Shown: piece by piece, positions 19,709-29,969 of the stretch
Position numbering within the stretch: the stretch's first letter is position 1
Layout: each line of letters starts with the position of its first letter
DNA from: Marinobacter sp. 2_MG-2023
GTDB taxonomy: Bacteria; Pseudomonadota; Gammaproteobacteria; Pseudomonadales; Oleiphilaceae
Assembly: GCF_030546935.1 (NCBI RefSeq)
Contig: NZ_JAUOPH010000005.1
Coordinates: forward strand, 307,944-371,943
Length of the DNA: 64,000 nt
Reading direction: 5' to 3'
Translations under genes and position numbers: made by a program
Notes under the pieces: model-generated
Told to the model about the DNA's origin: nothing
Database searches by the model: none
What the model saw: only the letters and a program-made list of their open reading frames with translations

Positions 19709-21147
19709 TGTCATCGGATCAATCCTGGAAAGAAAAGTATTTCCAGGAGCTTGAAGCTGCAGAACACAGGGCGGAACATTGGAAGGCCGAGCGTAATACG
19801 CTTGAACGTATGTTGGTGCGCACCTGTCTTGCTTCCGAAGGCCAGGCTCCAGAGCTTGATCGCCTGCTTGCCCGCGTCCGGTTGGACCTGCGCAAGAGCA
19901 AAGTTGATATAGATAGTTGGAAGGAGCTACAGGAGCAGATCGATCGTCAGGTCGCTCTGCTGGATGATGTTCCAGCTAGCCATGGCGGCGGCTCCGAACT
20001 GTCTGCAACGGTTGCTTCTAGCCCGAAGCCTTCGGCCATGACTGAAGATGAATCTGACTCTGACCCTTCTTGTAGTGTGGCCAATGCCGAGCATCAGAGC
20101 CAGCGCCTCCGTATTGCCCGGAGGGTCGGTCATTTGCTGGGCCAGCTACTTATCCAGGTTTCGCTGGAACCAGATGCCGAGACGAAAGCGAGGAACCTTC
20201 AAAGGGCATTGCTGACCAGCGAAAACTGGGATGAGCTTCGGGATGGGCTAAACCAGGTCGCAGACCTGATTGTCGCTGCCGTTACCCGCAGTCAGAGAGA
20301 GTTCGAGTCTTTTCTCAAGCGCCTTGATGAGCGCCTTGAAATGCTGCAGGAGCATTTTTCTGTGCAATCGTCTGCGCAGTCTGGCCGTCAGGCAGCAGCA
20401 GAAGCGCTTGATTGCAACATTCGTGAAGAGATTGAGTTGGTTAGCCGGCATATTGAGGCGAGTGACGACCTTCAGGGTCTCAAGACGTCAGTTAGTCGCC
20501 ATCTGGAGTTTATCGGTCAGGCGGTTGACCGTTTCCGAGTTGAGGAGACGGAGCGGGAAAAAATGCTTTCCGAACAGTTGCAGGCCGTGCAGGAGAAAGT
20601 GGCGGTTATGGAGGCGCACTCCGAGCGGATGCAGGGTCAGGTCCGCCAGGAACGCGAACGGGCTTTGACAGACCTGCTTACGCAGTTACCGAACCGGGAG
20701 GCCTGGCAGGAGCGTTTGTCGTTCGAGTTTAACCGTTGGAGACGCTACCAATACCCACTGACAGTGGGTGTAATGGATATAGACCTCTTCAAGCGGGTGA
20801 ACGATTCGTTTGGGCACAAAGCCGGTGACAGAGTGCTTCAACTCGTGGCCAGAGAAATCAAAAACCGGTTACGTAATACGGACTTTGCTGCGCGCTTTGG
20901 CGGTGAGGAATTTGTGTTGCTCTTTCCGGAGACTCGGGCAGACGATGCGTTGATGGTGATGGAAAAGCTTCGCGACCATATCAGCGCTCTTCCGTTTCAT
21001 TTTGGCGGCAGCCCTGTAACGATTACCTTCTCTGCAGGCCTTACGGCTTTCAAGCCTGACGATACCGAGGAAACGGTTTTTGATCGTGCGGATCGTGCGC
21101 TCTATACCGCAAAGGACGCAGGTCGGAATTGCGTCAGAGTAGGTTAG
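19708..21147 (+). CDS. GGDEF diguanylate cyclase with long coiled-coil N-terminus
   Basis: Probably makes cyclic di-GMP from GTP. It is 479 residues. The N-terminal ~300 residues are mostly helical and charged, with coiled-coil runs near 10-75 and 250-310 and no transmembrane segment. The C-terminal GGDEF domain (about 315-478) has the active motif FGGEEF, preceded by an RNTD allosteric I-site. Active synthesis with product inhibition is therefore expected. The ATG shares one base with the xerC stop (TAATG), so it is translationally coupled to xerC, an uncommon partner for a cyclase. Confidence 0.92.
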   Translation: MSSDQSWKEKYFQELEAAEHRAEHWKAERNTLERMLVRTCLASEGQAPELDRLLARVRLDLRKSKVDIDSWKELQEQIDRQVALLDDVPASHGGGSELSATVASSPKPSAMTEDESDSDPSCSVANAEHQSQRLRIARRVGHLLGQLLIQVSLEPDAETKARNLQRALLTSENWDELRDGLNQVADLIVAAVTRSQREFESFLKRLDERLEMLQEHFSVQSSAQSGRQAAAEALDCNIREEIELVSRHIEASDDLQGLKTSVSRHLEFIGQAVDRFRVEETEREKMLSEQLQAVQEKVAVMEAHSERMQGQVRQERERALTDLLTQLPNREAWQERLSFEFNRWRRYQYPLTVGVMDIDLFKRVNDSFGHKAGDRVLQLVAREIKNRLRNTDFAARFGGEEFVLLFPETRADDALMVMEKLRDHISALPFHFGGSPVTITFSAGLTAFKPDDTEETVFDRADRALYTAKDAGRNCVRVG

Positions 21148-21192
21148 ACAGCGAATCCATGCAGACCTGCCGAATATAACGGCAATGGTGCA

Positions 21193-21426
21193 TCAATGTC
21201 GCATCATAGCATCCAGTTCGTCGATCACCTCCGCCCAGTCACTGTCATCTTCCAGGCCTTCTTCAAGGAACTGGGACTGGCCTTCAGACCAGAAAGAGGC
21301 GTCCTGCAGAGCAATTTCTCGGGGCAGGGGGGAGTAGCGGGAGGTGAACGCTTCTATGCTCTTCTCGTCAGAGGCCAGTCCGAGCTGATCAAAAAGCGTA
21401 CTCAAATTGTGTTTGCTGGTGTCCAT
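21193..21426 (-). CDS. DUF2789 small acidic protein
   Basis: A 77-residue soluble, acidic protein. Its features match the DUF2789 family as remembered: N-terminal LSTLFDQLGL, central PLPREIALQDASFW, and C-terminal SDWAEVIDELDAMM. No function is established. It converges with the diguanylate cyclase (45-base gap) and diverges from the sensor kinase. Confidence 0.8.
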   Translation of the reverse strand: MDTSKHNLSTLFDQLGLASDEKSIEAFTSRYSPLPREIALQDASFWSEGQSQFLEEGLEDDSDWAEVIDELDAMMRH

Positions 21427-21521
21427 AGAGAGGTTCTCCCGGTTAACGATTGCATGAATGAAATTTTGCCGATTTGCAGGTATGGTTCCCTGAAATGTAG
21501 CGTAAACCCCGAGGATATCCA

Positions 21522-24305
21522 GTGAAGGCCACTCTTCTGTTCATGTGTAGCTGGCTGTTGCTGGTTTTTTCACCAGTGGTTTCGGCGGATCCGCCCCAGG
21601 TATCACCGGCACCGGTTCTGGGCAGCAAGGAGTTGGCCTGGGTCGGTGAGCAGGAAAATCTACGGATTGGTGTGCGAGCAGACCAGGTACCCCTGGTGTT
21701 TGATACAGGGAACGGGATTCTTGCCGGAACCTATATCGACTATCTTGCGCGTCTTTCCGACAAGCTGGGTCTGGCAATCGAGCCGGTCGTTATCAACAAT
21801 GGTGCTAATGCGGGGCCAGTGGCGGATCAGCCGGAAACCGATGCGCTTCTGACCACCAGAGTACCAGGCACTCCTTTGCCCGACGGAAAGCGCTATACCA
21901 GCTCCTTGATGTCGCTCACCTATGGCTTGTTTGTCAGCGCCGGCGATGCAGCCATTCGTTCATTGGCCGATCTGGAAGATGGCCGCATAGCCGTAGTTGA
22001 AGGTGATCCCAACCAGTACACCATGCTTGATTCTGTAAACAGCTTTACGCCAGTGCCCGTTCAGAGCCTGAGCGAGGCTGTAGGGCACGTGCTGTCTGGT
22101 CAGGCCGATGCCTTTCTTGGGCCGGTACCTGTAGTTTCCGACTACCTTCAGTCAGCTATGATTAATGGTATTGGCCTGTCGGTGTTGCTTGACCAGAAAT
22201 CGGTGGACGTTGTATTCGAGGTAGATGATAGCAAAGGGCCCCTGTTCCATGTCCTGGACCAGACGGTAGCTGCGATTACTCATAAAGAGCACAGGGTTAT
22301 CCGTCAATCATGGCTGCAGGTAGACCTGACCGCGCTGGAACAGAGCGGGGTGGAGCTCTCGGCATCCGATATTGACTGGCTCAAACGCCACCCCGATCTC
22401 AAGGTGGCCTATCGCTCTGACTGGCCGCCGTTTGAATACGCTCAAGACGGTCGCGCCACGGGGCTTGTGCCAGATCTTGTCGCCCGCCTGGAAAACCAGT
22501 TGGGAGCAAGGTTTGAGGAAAGGATTCTGGAGGACCGTGTCGCTGCCGAGCAGGCACTTGTCTCAGAAGATGTGGATATTCTGCCCGGCTTGTCACGCAC
22601 ACCGCGAACCGAGGAGTCGTTTCTTTTCACCCGGGCTTATGTGAATGTGCCCATTGCTCTGGCGATAAGGGATGATGGGCGTTTTATCGGAGATTTGCGG
22701 GAGCTGCGCAGTGAGCGAGTCGGGGTGGTTAACCGACACGCGGCCCATGACTACCTGCTTATCAACCATCCGAACCTGGATCTCTATCCGATGGCAACGG
22801 TAGAGGACGGGTTGTTGGCACTCTCCAATGGCGATCTTGATGTGATGGTGACCCATATTCCGGCCGTCAGCTATACAGTTGCCAGGTTGGGCCTTACCAA
22901 TTTGAGGATCACCAGTATCACGCCCTACCAGTATGACCTTCGGCTCGCGGTTCGCAAAGACAGCCCTGAGCTTCACCGCATTCTGAACAAGGCGTTGGGT
23001 AGCCTGAAACCTGCCGATACCGAAGCCATATACAATCGCTGGATCCACCTGGATATCGAGCAGGAAACTGATTATACGGTAGTTCGTCGGGTTGTCCTGA
23101 TCGCTATTGTGGTTGTGCTTATCTTTCTGTATTGGAATCGCAAGCTGTCAAGGGAGGTGGATGAGCGTATCCGCTCTGAAAACGCGCTGCGCCGTAGTGA
23201 AGATGAGCTTCGGGCTGCCAAGCTGGAGGCGGAGCGCCTGGCCAGGGAGGCCGAGGCTGCCAGCCGGACCAAGAGTGAGTTTCTGGCCAATATGTCCCAT
23301 GAGATACGGACGCCCATGAATGCAGTGATCGGCTACTCGGATCTGTTAAGTAACAGCGTGACCGACCCCCAGCAGCGCAACTATCTGGATGCCATACGAG
23401 CGGGCAGTCGCAGCCTGCTGATGCTGATTAATGACATTCTTGACCTTTCGCGTATTGAAGCCGGGAAGATGCGGTTGGACTACTCACCGGTATCCGTGCG
23501 CCGGTTGCTTGATGATGTTCGCCACATATTTGATTTGCGCGCTCGTGAGCAGGGCATAACCCTGGAAGTAAGTGTCGGGTCAGACATGCCTGCCACCATG
23601 ATGCTGGATGAAACCCGCTTCCGTCAGGTGTTATTCAACCTCGTCGGTAACGCTATAAAATTCACACATGAGGGCGGGGTGGCCGTGCGGGCAACCGTAC
23701 GTGCAGCCAAGGCTGAAACCGGTGAGGTGCCGGAGCACCAGACTTACCGGCTCACGGTCAAGGTGACAGATTCGGGTATTGGAATCCCTTCCGATCAGCG
23801 CGACAGGATTTTTGACGCGTTTGAACAACAGGAAGGACAAAACACCCGTCGCTACGGAGGCACTGGTCTTGGGCTTGCCATTAGCCGGAAGCTGGCCCGG
23901 ATGATGGGTGGTGAACTGGAAGTAGAAAGCGAGCCGGGCGGCGGCTCTGTGTTCACGCTCACTTTGCCCCAGGTTGAGGCTACCGGCGAACAGGCAGAAG
24001 ACGACGGCGAGACCAAGGAATCTGAACGATTACTGGCACAAACCCTGAGTATGCAAGAACGGGGCTGGCTGCAAGAGCAGCTGACGGCTGACTTTGGTGA
24101 CGAGTGGCAAGCTGTGCGGGAGAGTGGTGATCCTGAAGAAATGAGATATTTCGCCTCCCGGGTGCAGGAATGGGGGCAGCATTATCGTTCACGGTCTGTT
24201 ACGAGCTTTGGTGAAAAATTGATGGCAGATGTGGAAGCCTTCAACCTGGATGCGGTCAATAGCGCCCTGGAAGCTTTTCCAAAACTGCTAGGGCGAGATG
24301 ATTAA
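21522..24305 (+). CDS. BvgS-like sensor histidine kinase with two periplasmic solute-binding domains
   Basis: A 927-residue inner-membrane kinase. Order: signal/anchor (1-22), two tandem SBP_bac_3 domains in the periplasm (about 40-265 and 285-505), a transmembrane helix near 520-540, a coiled linker, HisKA with His593 in [11 protein letters not shown], then HATPase_c with N, G1 and G2 boxes ([27 protein letters not shown]). A helical tail of about 110 residues ends the protein. BvgS/EvgS relatives usually continue into receiver and Hpt domains; none is present. The start is a GTG at 21522 with GAGG upstream. No response regulator gene is adjacent, so its partner is encoded elsewhere. Confidence 0.92.
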   Translation: MKATLLFMCSWLLLVFSPVVSADPPQVSPAPVLGSKELAWVGEQENLRIGVRADQVPLVFDTGNGILAGTYIDYLARLSDKLGLAIEPVVINNGANAGPVADQPETDALLTTRVPGTPLPDGKRYTSSLMSLTYGLFVSAGDAAIRSLADLEDGRIAVVEGDPNQYTMLDSVNSFTPVPVQSLSEAVGHVLSGQADAFLGPVPVVSDYLQSAMINGIGLSVLLDQKSVDVVFEVDDSKGPLFHVLDQTVAAITHKEHRVIRQSWLQVDLTALEQSGVELSASDIDWLKRHPDLKVAYRSDWPPFEYAQDGRATGLVPDLVARLENQLGARFEERILEDRVAAEQALVSEDVDILPGLSRTPRTEESFLFTRAYVNVPIALAIRDDGRFIGDLRELRSERVGVVNRHAAHDYLLINHPNLDLYPMATVEDGLLALSNGDLDVMVTHIPAVSYTVARLGLTNLRITSITPYQYDLRLAVRKDSPELHRILNKALGSLKPADTEAIYNRWIHLDIEQETDYTVVRRVVLIAIVVVLIFLYWNRKLSREVDERIRSENALRRSEDELRAAKLEAERLAREAEAASRTKSEFLANMSHEIRTPMNAVIGYSDLLSNSVTDPQQRNYLDAIRAGSRSLLMLINDILDLSRIEAGKMRLDYSPVSVRRLLDDVRHIFDLRAREQGITLEVSVGSDMPATMMLDETRFRQVLFNLVGNAIKFTHEGGVAVRATVRAAKAETGEVPEHQTYRLTVKVTDSGIGIPSDQRDRIFDAFEQQEGQNTRRYGGTGLGLAISRKLARMMGGELEVESEPGGGSVFTLTLPQVEATGEQAEDDGETKESERLLAQTLSMQERGWLQEQLTADFGDEWQAVRESGDPEEMRYFASRVQEWGQHYRSRSVTSFGEKLMADVEAFNLDAVNSALEAFPKLLGRDD

Positions 24306-24335
24306 GCCGGCAACCCAGTTCTTTATAGGGCAATT

Positions 24336-24701
24336 TTACAGGCAGTCGAACTGAGAGCGGCGATCAAAGGCCACAGAGACCATGTCATAGCCGGAATCAG
24401 ACAGGTTGCGGATCAATTCCCGATCTTTCAGCAAAGCCATGCAGACTTTGTGAACACTGGCCTGGAGGTGCTCTGATGCTGGCTGAGCAGCGGCGAGTCG
24501 GAAATCCACTATTAGATACTTGCGCTCGACTGCGGCGGACACCGGGATATCTTCACGCTCAACGCTTTCAAAGCCGATGTAGGTGGCGTGATCCTGGTGG
24601 AAGACCTGGCTCATTACAACGTCCAGATTCTCGGCCTGGACGGCGGGCGCAGAGAGCAGGAATACGGCGGCTGCGGCACGGATCAGGTTCTGGATGTTCA
24701 T
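24336..24701 (-). CDS. Small secreted protein of unknown function
   Basis: A 121-residue protein with a clear Sec signal peptide (hydrophobic AAAAVFLLSAPAVQA, cleavage after AQA-type site near residue 23). The mature part has two cysteines (in KVCMALL and at the penultimate position, DCL) that could form a disulphide. I do not recognise a family. It converges on the sensor kinase with a 30-base gap. Confidence 0.7.
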   Translation of the reverse strand: MNIQNLIRAAAAVFLLSAPAVQAENLDVVMSQVFHQDHATYIGFESVEREDIPVSAAVERKYLIVDFRLAAAQPASEHLQASVHKVCMALLKDRELIRNLSDSGYDMVSVAFDRRSQFDCL

Positions 24702-24928
24702 ATTGTTAAGCTCCCCGGAAGGTGTCCCGGTTCGAGTGTAACAGAATGTAATGTTTGGTTACGATTGATTATTGCAAAGACTGTCGTTTTTTGCGCGGTA
24801 TCTCTTGAACCTTTTTCAATTGTTTGCAGTCTGCATACATTTAGCTCGGTGTTACGGGTGCGCAGGGCTCCCCTGGCGTTGTTCTATCAACTATCATGAA
24901 ACGAAAATCGACTGCAGGAGAGAGGCCC

Positions 24929-25525
24929 ATGTTTCAGCTCGTATTCAAGGGTGAGTGTGTCCCCGACACGGATATGGCAACAGCGCGGAATAATGCACGC
25001 GCGCTGTTCAAGGCCAGTATTGATCAGATAGAGCGCATGTTCAGTGGGAGCCCGGTGGTTATCCGGAATAAGCTGGATGAGGAGCAGGCAGAAAAGTATC
25101 GCGCGGTGCTGAGAAAACACGGCATGGTTGCCTATGTTCAACCTATGCAAGGCGCTCAGGCTCGGGCAAAACCAGGCCCGTCAGCCCAGCCGGACAACGC
25201 GGCACCGGAGCCGGCGAAATCCGTTCCTCCCTCGGCAACCCCGCAGCCCTCCTCAGGTGCTCCAGATGTAGAACCGGGTGATCGTTTGCCGGTAGCCGGT
25301 GAAAAGGTAGATGACATTCTTGCAGGGTCAGCGCTTGGCCTCGACCCTGTCGGTGTCACATTGATGGAATCTGAGGAGACAGAGGCTCCCATGTTTCAGC
25401 ACCTTGATGACTGGACGCTGGCACCGGCTGGCAGTGATATAGGTGTCAAGCGTGAGCTGCCGCCGCCGATCGTGCCAGACGTCTCGCACCTTTCGTTGGC
25501 GGATGATAAGCCGGACAATAAATGA
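24929..25525 (+). CDS. Hypothetical protein with proline-rich linker
   Basis: A 198-residue protein. The first ~70 residues look like a compact beta-alpha module (MFQLVFKGECVPDTDMATAR, then an EKYRAVLRKHGMVAYV-like helix-strand). A similar module is remembered at the N-terminus of some DUF805-type proteins; this is not certain. A Pro/Ala-rich linker (about 75-115) and an acidic C-terminus follow, with no transmembrane helix. ATG 24929 has GGAGAG upstream. It lies 28 bases before the patatin gene and is probably cotranscribed with it. Confidence 0.7.
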   Translation: MFQLVFKGECVPDTDMATARNNARALFKASIDQIERMFSGSPVVIRNKLDEEQAEKYRAVLRKHGMVAYVQPMQGAQARAKPGPSAQPDNAAPEPAKSVPPSATPQPSSGAPDVEPGDRLPVAGEKVDDILAGSALGLDPVGVTLMESEETEAPMFQHLDDWTLAPAGSDIGVKRELPPPIVPDVSHLSLADDKPDNK

Positions 25526-25553
25526 ATATCGAGCCCGAGGGGGCTGCCACGTT

Positions 25554-27770
25554 TTGAACCAATCAACGGGGATAACCCTCTTTTGCCTGGTTATGGCGCT
25601 TCTCACATCGCTTCCCGCGGCGGCCAGTAATCCCGAAACTGAACGTCCGCAGGTTGGTCTCGTGCTCAGCGGCGGCGGCGCCAAAGGCATGGCTCACGTC
25701 GGTGTTCTCCGGGTACTGGAAGAAATGAATATTCCGGTGGATATGGTGGTGGGAACCAGCGCAGGTTCTGCGGTGGGCGCACTCTATGCTTCGGGTATGT
25801 CGGTTGCGGAGATTGAACAGCGCTTTATAAATATGGACTGGTTGTCGAGTTTTCGGGATGACCCCGGCCGTGCGTACAAACCAGTCCGTCGGAAACAGGG
25901 CGAGTGGAGATTCCCAGTGACACCGGGTCTTGGCATTAGCCTGGACGGCCTGCACCTTGGGGCTGGCATTATCTCCGGTCAGAATCTTGGCTTTATTCTC
26001 AACGAACTGACCCACAACGTTGCTCTTGTCGAGAATTTCGATCGTTTACCCATTCCGTTCCGCGCTGTTGCTACGGACCTGGAAACCGGCGATATGGTGG
26101 TGCTCGGTAGTGGCAACATTGCTACCGCCGTGCGGGCAAGTATGAGTATTCCGGGAGTCTACGCCCCGGTCAATCTTGATGGCCGTTTGTTGGTCGACGG
26201 TGGCATAGCGAATAATCTGCCGGTGAGTGTTGCCCGTGAAATGAGGGCCGACATTATTATCGCTGTTGATATCACCGATGCTTTGATGGGGCCCGACGAA
26301 TTGCGTGAAGCCTTCTCCGTATTCGGCCAACTGACGACCATCATGACCCGGCGCAATGCCGACCAGCAGCTTGAAATGTTGGGCGAACAGGATGTGCTTA
26401 TCCGGCCGGACCTGGAAGGCCAAAGCTCTGCAGACTTCTACAACGCTCCTCTGCTGTTTGAGTTGGGGGCCAGCGGCGCCCGTGAACACGCAGTGGATCT
26501 GAACGCACTTGTCGTATCAAACGAGGCCTGGCACGCATACCGGTCACGACTGGCCTCCGCGGACTATAGCGCTGGGTCTGTTGCCCGTATTGAGGTTGAG
26601 CATGATCGTCGTCTGGGTCGGGACTTCCTTCGGGAGAGAATACGTCAGAAAACCGGCGAGCCGCTGGATGTTGAAGCCCTGGAAGAAGATCTCAAGCGCA
26701 TCTACGGTTTGGGCTATTACGAGATAGTGTCCTACTCCCTGTCGTCGGCAGTGGATGGCACGGTGCTTAAAATTAAGGTCCAGGAGAAGAGCTGGGGCCC
26801 TAATTATCTGTCGTTTGGCCTCAACTACGAGGATAACTTTGATGGTGATACCCGTTTCAATCTTGCAACTTCCCTGCGTATGACAGAACTGAATGAGCTT
26901 GGGGCCGAGTGGCAGACCGGTTTACAGCTAGGTACGGAGCCGCGTATCCGCACCCAGTGGTATCAGCCTCTTGATTATGGATATGAGCGTTTTCTGGTGA
27001 CGGGTGCTGAGTACTCCCGTGATACGTTCAGCGTGTATGACGCCGAGGGTGAACGTGTGGCCGAGCTGGATGTTGCGTTCCGTCAGGTCGATGTTGGCCT
27101 GGGAACGGAACTCGGTGGAAACGGGGAGGCCCGGTTTACCTACACCCGCGGATACGCCACCGTGGATAATCAGATTGGTGCGGCAGTGGCACCCGAAGGC
27201 GCAGTTCACCAGGGCAATGTAAGCCTTCAACTGGTTCACGACTCCCTCGATGATGCGTTTTTCCCACGCGAAGGCGCCTTTGCTGGAATTCGGGGTCGGC
27301 TGGAACGGGAAGACCTGGGTTCCGACCGGCATTTTGATGCGGTAACAGGGATGGTGCTCGGAACGGGTAGCTGGAGGGGCTTTACCTTAACGGGACTGCT
27401 CTATGCTCATACGGTCACCCGAGGTAATGCGGGTATCGAAAATGCAGTGCGTCTCGGTGGGTTTCGACGTCTATCCGCCTACGCCCCGGGCCAGATTACG
27501 GGTGACAGTGCGGCTATGGGATCAGTCTATGCCAGTCAGGCATTCGGCGGCCCGATAGTCCCCTGGTTTGCAGGTATGGGGCTGGAGACCGGAAACGCCT
27601 GGGATTCTCTGAGTGATGCCGGGTGGAATAGCTCCGTGAGATCCTGGAGCCTATTTGCAGGTGTGGACACCTTTCTCGGCCCTGTGCAGATAGCAACGGC
27701 TTACAGTAATAAAGATAACTGGGCTGCGTACATGAATATCGGGTTTTCGTTTACTCAGCTATTTTACTAG
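25554..27770 (+). CDS. PlpD-type patatin phospholipase autotransporter (type Vd secretion)
   Basis: An outer-membrane protein of 738 residues. Order: signal peptide (1-25), patatin domain (about 32-300) with oxyanion loop GGGAKG, nucleophile Ser69 in GTSAG and Asp215 in VDGG; POTRA-like domain (about 320-400); BamA/Omp85-type beta-barrel to the C-terminus ending in aromatic FSFTQLFY. This matches type Vd autotransporters such as Pseudomonas PlpD, whose patatin domain is a surface or secreted class A phospholipase. The start is taken at TTG 25554 with GAGGGGG upstream because the signal peptide begins there; ATG starts farther upstream overlap the previous gene. It overlaps the convergent GntR gene by 20 bases. 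Confidence 0.9.
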   Translation: MNQSTGITLFCLVMALLTSLPAAASNPETERPQVGLVLSGGGAKGMAHVGVLRVLEEMNIPVDMVVGTSAGSAVGALYASGMSVAEIEQRFINMDWLSSFRDDPGRAYKPVRRKQGEWRFPVTPGLGISLDGLHLGAGIISGQNLGFILNELTHNVALVENFDRLPIPFRAVATDLETGDMVVLGSGNIATAVRASMSIPGVYAPVNLDGRLLVDGGIANNLPVSVAREMRADIIIAVDITDALMGPDELREAFSVFGQLTTIMTRRNADQQLEMLGEQDVLIRPDLEGQSSADFYNAPLLFELGASGAREHAVDLNALVVSNEAWHAYRSRLASADYSAGSVARIEVEHDRRLGRDFLRERIRQKTGEPLDVEALEEDLKRIYGLGYYEIVSYSLSSAVDGTVLKIKVQEKSWGPNYLSFGLNYEDNFDGDTRFNLATSLRMTELNELGAEWQTGLQLGTEPRIRTQWYQPLDYGYERFLVTGAEYSRDTFSVYDAEGERVAELDVAFRQVDVGLGTELGGNGEARFTYTRGYATVDNQIGAAVAPEGAVHQGNVSLQLVHDSLDDAFFPREGAFAGIRGRLEREDLGSDRHFDAVTGMVLGTGSWRGFTLTGLLYAHTVTRGNAGIENAVRLGGFRRLSAYAPGQITGDSAAMGSVYASQAFGGPIVPWFAGMGLETGNAWDSLSDAGWNSSVRSWSLFAGVDTFLGPVQIATAYSNKDNWAAYMNIGFSFTQLFY

Positions 27771-28449
27771 AGGCCCCGGCAAGGGCTCCTGCGGAAGGGG
27801 CTGCCTCGCATACCTGCTGGCACTGCTGAGCGGCATACCGATGAAGGACTGATGCCAGCCTGTCTTCATCCCTGTCTCTGATCGCGCTGATGGATTCCCG
27901 CATGTGCGCCAGGTTATCTTCCAGCACGCGCTTTCCACCTTGGTTGAACGCTACGAAGGCGCAGCGTCTGGCTGACGGCCACAGATCATCAATTGCCGCG
28001 AGAATGAAATAGTTATCGGCATAGGCCAGAGAAGCCTGGGTATATTCAACGCCCAGATCGAGGAACGCCGTCAAATCGTTCCTTTTGAAGCAGTCTTCCA
28101 TTTTCTGATAAAGCTCCTCCAACCGCTTCAGATCCTCCGGCTGCCATTGTCTGGCAAGCTTTCGGCCGGTGTGGGTCAGATACAGTTCCAGTGTTTCATA
28201 AAGACTGTGTACAAAATAACGGTCCAGAGTAGTAACAAAAGCGCCTTTACGCGGCACGTTGGTTACCAGGTGGCGTTTTTCAAGGAGTAACAGGCCTTCG
28301 CGGATTGAACCGTTGCTGACTTCCATCTGCTTGGCCATGGAGGCCTCATAAATGCGCTCACCTGAGTCAAGCTGGCCGAAAACAATCAGGTTTTCGATGT
28401 GGCGGGCGACCTGCTCGGTCAGTGTAACTCGGGGTTTGAAAGCGTTCAT
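27751..28449 (-). CDS. GntR/FadR-family transcriptional regulator
   Basis: A 232-residue DNA-binding regulator. The N-terminal winged helix-turn-helix (residues 8-75) has LTEQVARHIENLI, GSIREGLLLLEKRHLV and VPRKGAFV. The C-terminal all-helical FCD-type effector domain spans about 90-215. The ligand cannot be read from the sequence. It is flanked by the patatin gene (convergent) and cls (same strand, 86-base gap), so lipid metabolism is a plausible but untested target. Confidence 0.88.
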   Translation of the reverse strand: MNAFKPRVTLTEQVARHIENLIVFGQLDSGERIYEASMAKQMEVSNGSIREGLLLLEKRHLVTNVPRKGAFVTTLDRYFVHSLYETLELYLTHTGRKLARQWQPEDLKRLEELYQKMEDCFKRNDLTAFLDLGVEYTQASLAYADNYFILAAIDDLWPSARRCAFVAFNQGGKRVLEDNLAHMRESISAIRDRDEDRLASVLHRYAAQQCQQVCEAAPSAGALAGASSKIAE

Positions 28450-28535
28450 GAAAGCTGTTCACTAAGCTGGGTTGGCGGAATGAGGGAGGAATAGTCGCAT
28501 ATTCGCATATTTCGGAGCCAGTATCCCTGAGCTAC

Positions 28536-29969
28536 CTACAGTAATGGTGCGAGTAAGCGAACCGCCCGGCAGGTCAACCGGAACATAATGGAACGACCTT
28601 CGTAGTCCTGCTCGGTCATTTTGCGGCAATGAATAAGATCATCTGTGAGCATGGCATCCACCTCGGAAACAAAGGACCCGGAAGTGTTGATCGCCATGAT
28701 CTCGAAGTTCAGGCGCATGGAGCGGTTGTCGAGATTTGCGGTGCCCACGGCAGCGTAGTCCGTGTCGACCAGAATCACCTTCTGATGCATGAAACCCGGT
28801 TGATACTGATAGATACCTATGCCCGCCTGACTCGCCTGAACCAGGTAAGAATATGCGGCAAGGCGAACAAGCTGGCTGTCTGATTTCTCCGGGATAATGA
28901 TTCTTACATCCACACCCCGAAGAGCAGCGAGTTGCAAGGCATTCACAATCTGGAAGTCCGGAACAAAATAGGGCGAAGCTATCCAGATGCGAGTCTGTGC
29001 ATTGTTTATACAGTTGAGGAAAAACAACGCACAGGTTTCCCATGTGTCTGCAGGCCCAGTGGGCAGTACAAGAACCCGTTCATCTCCCGGTAGCTTGTTT
29101 TCTGGCGCCCAGTCCAGGTCGGGGAATTCGTTACTGGCCCAGTTCCAGTCTTCCAGCCAGGCAAGTTGGAGGCCCTTGACAGCGGCGCCTTCGATTCGGC
29201 AATGGGTGTCTCGCCAGGGCTCCTGATCCATCGCGGTGCCCAGGTATTCATCACCCAGGTTGATGCCGCCGACAAACCCGATTTTACCGTCACAGACCAG
29301 GAGTTTCCGATGGTTTCGGAAGTTCATCTGGAACCGTCGGCGACGCATATTGCCATCACCAAAGGACGCAACGCGGGCACCCGCTTTTGTAAGTTCTTTG
29401 AGGTAAGTTCGGGGCAGCCCGACGCTACCGATTTCATCGTACAGAAACCAGACCTGCACGCCTTCTGCCAGCTTGTGTTCGAGGATGGTTTTGATGCGCT
29501 GGCCAACCTTGTCTGAACGGACAATGTAGAACTCGAGAAGAATATAGGATGTTGCATTCTCCATGGCCGAGATCAGAGCCTCGAAAGTCGCCTCGCCATC
29601 ACGCAGCAAGGCGCACCGGTTGCCTTCAGTGAAGGGCTGTCGCCCAAGCTTGCAGAGAACCTGTAACTGTTTATCAAGCTGCTCCTGTTCGGGGGTGGAG
29701 AGAGAGGTTTTTTGCTCTTCAAACCGGTCAAGCAGCTCAGAGAGGGATTGGTCGCCCATTCGTCGGGCTTTGATATATCCACCGAAGCGCGAGCGACCAA
29801 AAACCAGAAACAGTGGCACCGCAACATAGGGCAGCCCGAGGAGGCTGATAATCCAGGCGATAGCGCCCTGGGTGGTACGGTAGGTGAGCAAAATACGATA
29901 GATACAGGCAGCGGAGCCCAGATAAAACAGGCTGACCAGTATGGCGAGTAAGGAGGTGTCAGGCATCAT
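28536..29969 (-). CDS. cls: Cardiolipin synthase
   Basis: Membrane phospholipase-D-family enzyme that condenses phosphatidylglycerol into cardiolipin. It is 477 residues. Two N-terminal transmembrane helices (about 8-28 and 38-58) are followed by two HKD motifs, NHRKLLVCDGKIGFVGG and MHQKVILVDTDYAAVGTANL. The start (ATG 29969, or ATG 29966) overlaps the stop of the upstream AraC gene, so the two are translationally coupled. It could be ClsA or ClsB type; the N-terminal helices favour ClsA. Confidence 0.95.
   Translation of the reverse strand: MMPDTSLLAILVSLFYLGSAACIYRILLTYRTTQGAIAWIISLLGLPYVAVPLFLVFGRSRFGGYIKARRMGDQSLSELLDRFEEQKTSLSTPEQEQLDKQLQVLCKLGRQPFTEGNRCALLRDGEATFEALISAMENATSYILLEFYIVRSDKVGQRIKTILEHKLAEGVQVWFLYDEIGSVGLPRTYLKELTKAGARVASFGDGNMRRRRFQMNFRNHRKLLVCDGKIGFVGGINLGDEYLGTAMDQEPWRDTHCRIEGAAVKGLQLAWLEDWNWASNEFPDLDWAPENKLPGDERVLVLPTGPADTWETCALFFLNCINNAQTRIWIASPYFVPDFQIVNALQLAALRGVDVRIIIPEKSDSQLVRLAAYSYLVQASQAGIGIYQYQPGFMHQKVILVDTDYAAVGTANLDNRSMRLNFEIMAINTSGSFVSEVDAMLTDDLIHCRKMTEQDYEGRSIMFRLTCRAVRLLAPLL

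Noticed and set aside
21168..21184. TGCCG/CGGCA hairpin after the diguanylate cyclase
   Set aside because: Five-bp stem with an A/T loop and no T-run; too weak for a terminator call.
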